Source: Gordonia terrae (GTDB lineage Bacteria; Actinomycetota; Actinomycetes; Mycobacteriales; Mycobacteriaceae). Taken from it: DNA of 64,000 nt. Every line of letters begins with the position of its first letter. Position 1 is the first letter of the stretch. The notes under the pieces are model-generated. The model saw only the letters and a program-made list of their open reading frames with translations, ran no database searches and was not told the DNA's origin. The stretch covers positions 4,960,001 to 5,024,000 of the forward strand of contig NZ_CP016594.1 in NCBI RefSeq assembly GCF_001698225.1, written 5' to 3'. Position numbers and translations under genes: made by a program. This document shows positions 63,308 to 64,000 of this stretch, piece by piece.

Positions 63308-64000
63308 GTGGGGGCATGGACGGATCTGCCGGGCGAGTTCCTCGCCGGGGTCGATCCTGCCCGCCCGGCCGATGCCGACACCGCCACCCATATGCAACGC
63401 CTGGGGTCGATCCGTGCCGGGGAGTCGTATCTGGCGTGGTGCCGCTATCAGACGATCCTGGTGCTCTGCGACCGGTTGTTGAATTCGGTTGGCAACAGCT
63501 ACATCTCTGATGGTTTCGGTGACATCGTCGCCCGGGTGTCGCGGGAGGCCGGGATCAGCCGCTACCGCGCCGGGGTGCTGGTCGATGAGGCGCTGTGTCT
63601 TCGGGATCGGTTGCCGCGGGTGTTGGAGACGTTGCGCGACGGTGTCATCGGGCCGCACCAGATCCGCGAGATCATCGGCCGCACCCATCTGGTGGCCGAT
63701 GACCACCTGCTCGACCCCGCCGACCCCGACAGCCGTCGGATCATCGAGGTCCTCGACGAAGCCATCGCCGAGTTGCTGCGCAACCGGGCCGGGTCGTGGT
63801 CGACGTCAGGTTTGCGCGACATGATCGACCGTCTGGTCTTCGGCCATGACGCCGACGCGGTCCGCGAACGGCGCCGCGAAGCGCTAAACAACCGTGGCGT
63901 GTGGACCGAGAACCACGGCGACGGGACCGGTGAGATCACCGCGGTGATGGCCGCCGAGAACATCCGGGCCTGCGACGCCTCGGTACGTGAGTTGGCCGCA
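63308..64000 (+). CDS. DUF222 / 13E12 repeat-family protein, 5' part
   Basis: 231 residues are inside the window and the gene continues past it. The DUF222 domain is clear (RAGESYLAWCRYQTILVLCD, DIVARVSREAGISRYRAGVLVDEALCL, GVIGPHQIREIIGRTHLV, read in parts). Family members usually end in an HNH nuclease domain, which would lie beyond 64000. They are multicopy in Gordonia, Mycobacterium and relatives. The GTG start at 63308 follows GGGGGGAG. Confidence 0.85.
   Translation, partial: MGAWTDLPGEFLAGVDPARPADADTATHMQRLGSIRAGESYLAWCRYQTILVLCDRLLNSVGNSYISDGFGDIVARVSREAGISRYRAGVLVDEALCLRDRLPRVLETLRDGVIGPHQIREIIGRTHLVADDHLLDPADPDSRRIIEVLDEAIAELLRNRAGSWSTSGLRDMIDRLVFGHDADAVRERRREALNNRGVWTENHGDGTGEITAVMAAENIRACDASVRELAA

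Overview
The window is high-GC actinobacterial chromosome with mycolate-actinomycete traits: several F420/luciferase-like oxidoreductases, a deazaflavin-dependent (Ddn-type) protein, a dnaK-grpE-dnaJ-hspR operon with a HAIR box, a 490-residue PpdK-like protein, a DUF222/13E12 protein at the right edge and dispersed intergenic repeats. Gordonia or a close relative fits best. This is inferred from gene content; no rRNA or other marker gene is present. Genes are packed tightly and many neighbours overlap by ATGA or GTGA, so operons can be read directly.

Layout. (1) 1-2.4 kb: MerR regulator, 2OG-Fe(II) oxygenase and a PuuE-like deacetylase-fold hydrolase around a MerR-type operator. (2) 2.5-9 kb: two APH-fold small-molecule kinases, a SnoaL-like protein, an F420 oxidoreductase, a phosphohistidine-swivel protein without an ATP-grasp half, and surE. 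(3) 9.1-18.7 kb: a winged-helix protein and acyl-CoA ligase, divergent from an operon of P450, aldehyde dehydrogenase, SDR, PpdK-like protein, TetR and ferredoxin-type reductase; then a cupin. (4) 18.7-19.2 kb: a deletion scar joining two truncated genes. (5) 19.4-26.4 kb: secreted protein, a linalool dehydratase/isomerase-like enzyme with a membrane partner, and a divergent flavin monooxygenase operon that carries its own flavin reductase and RibBA. (6) 26.4-34.1 kb: LuxR-type regulator, acyl-CoA ligase, a rifampin-phosphotransferase-like dikinase, LLM oxidoreductase, lipocalin-like protein and TetR. (7) 34.1-39.3 kb: a frameshifted proline dehydrogenase, GH16-like protein, TetR with an AidB-like acyl-CoA dehydrogenase, and LysR. 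(8) 39.6-49 kb: diguanylate cyclase, FAD-linked oxidase, Ddn-like protein, Ser/Thr kinase, amidohydrolase, type-II-like flavohaemoglobin and membrane proteins. (9) 49-53.5 kb: heat-shock operon interrupted by a large inverted repeat. (10) 53.7-57.2 kb: DapB-like oxidoreductase, DUF1214 protein and sulfotransferase. (11) 57.2-62.2 kb: NitT/TauT-type ABC transporter with an acyl-CoA-dehydrogenase-like enzyme and a DUF4242 protein, divergent from TetR across a perfect 24-bp palindrome. (12) 62.2-64 kb: repeats, DUF1353 membrane protein and a truncated DUF222 gene.

The main theme is catabolism of unidentified hydrophobic alcohols or terpenoids. Two elements stand out. One is a set of phosphohistidine-swivel proteins whose domains are split differently among three genes, alongside small-molecule kinases. 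The other is the linalool-dehydratase-like and limonene-monooxygenase-like module with a built-in flavin supply. Substrates cannot be read from the sequence.
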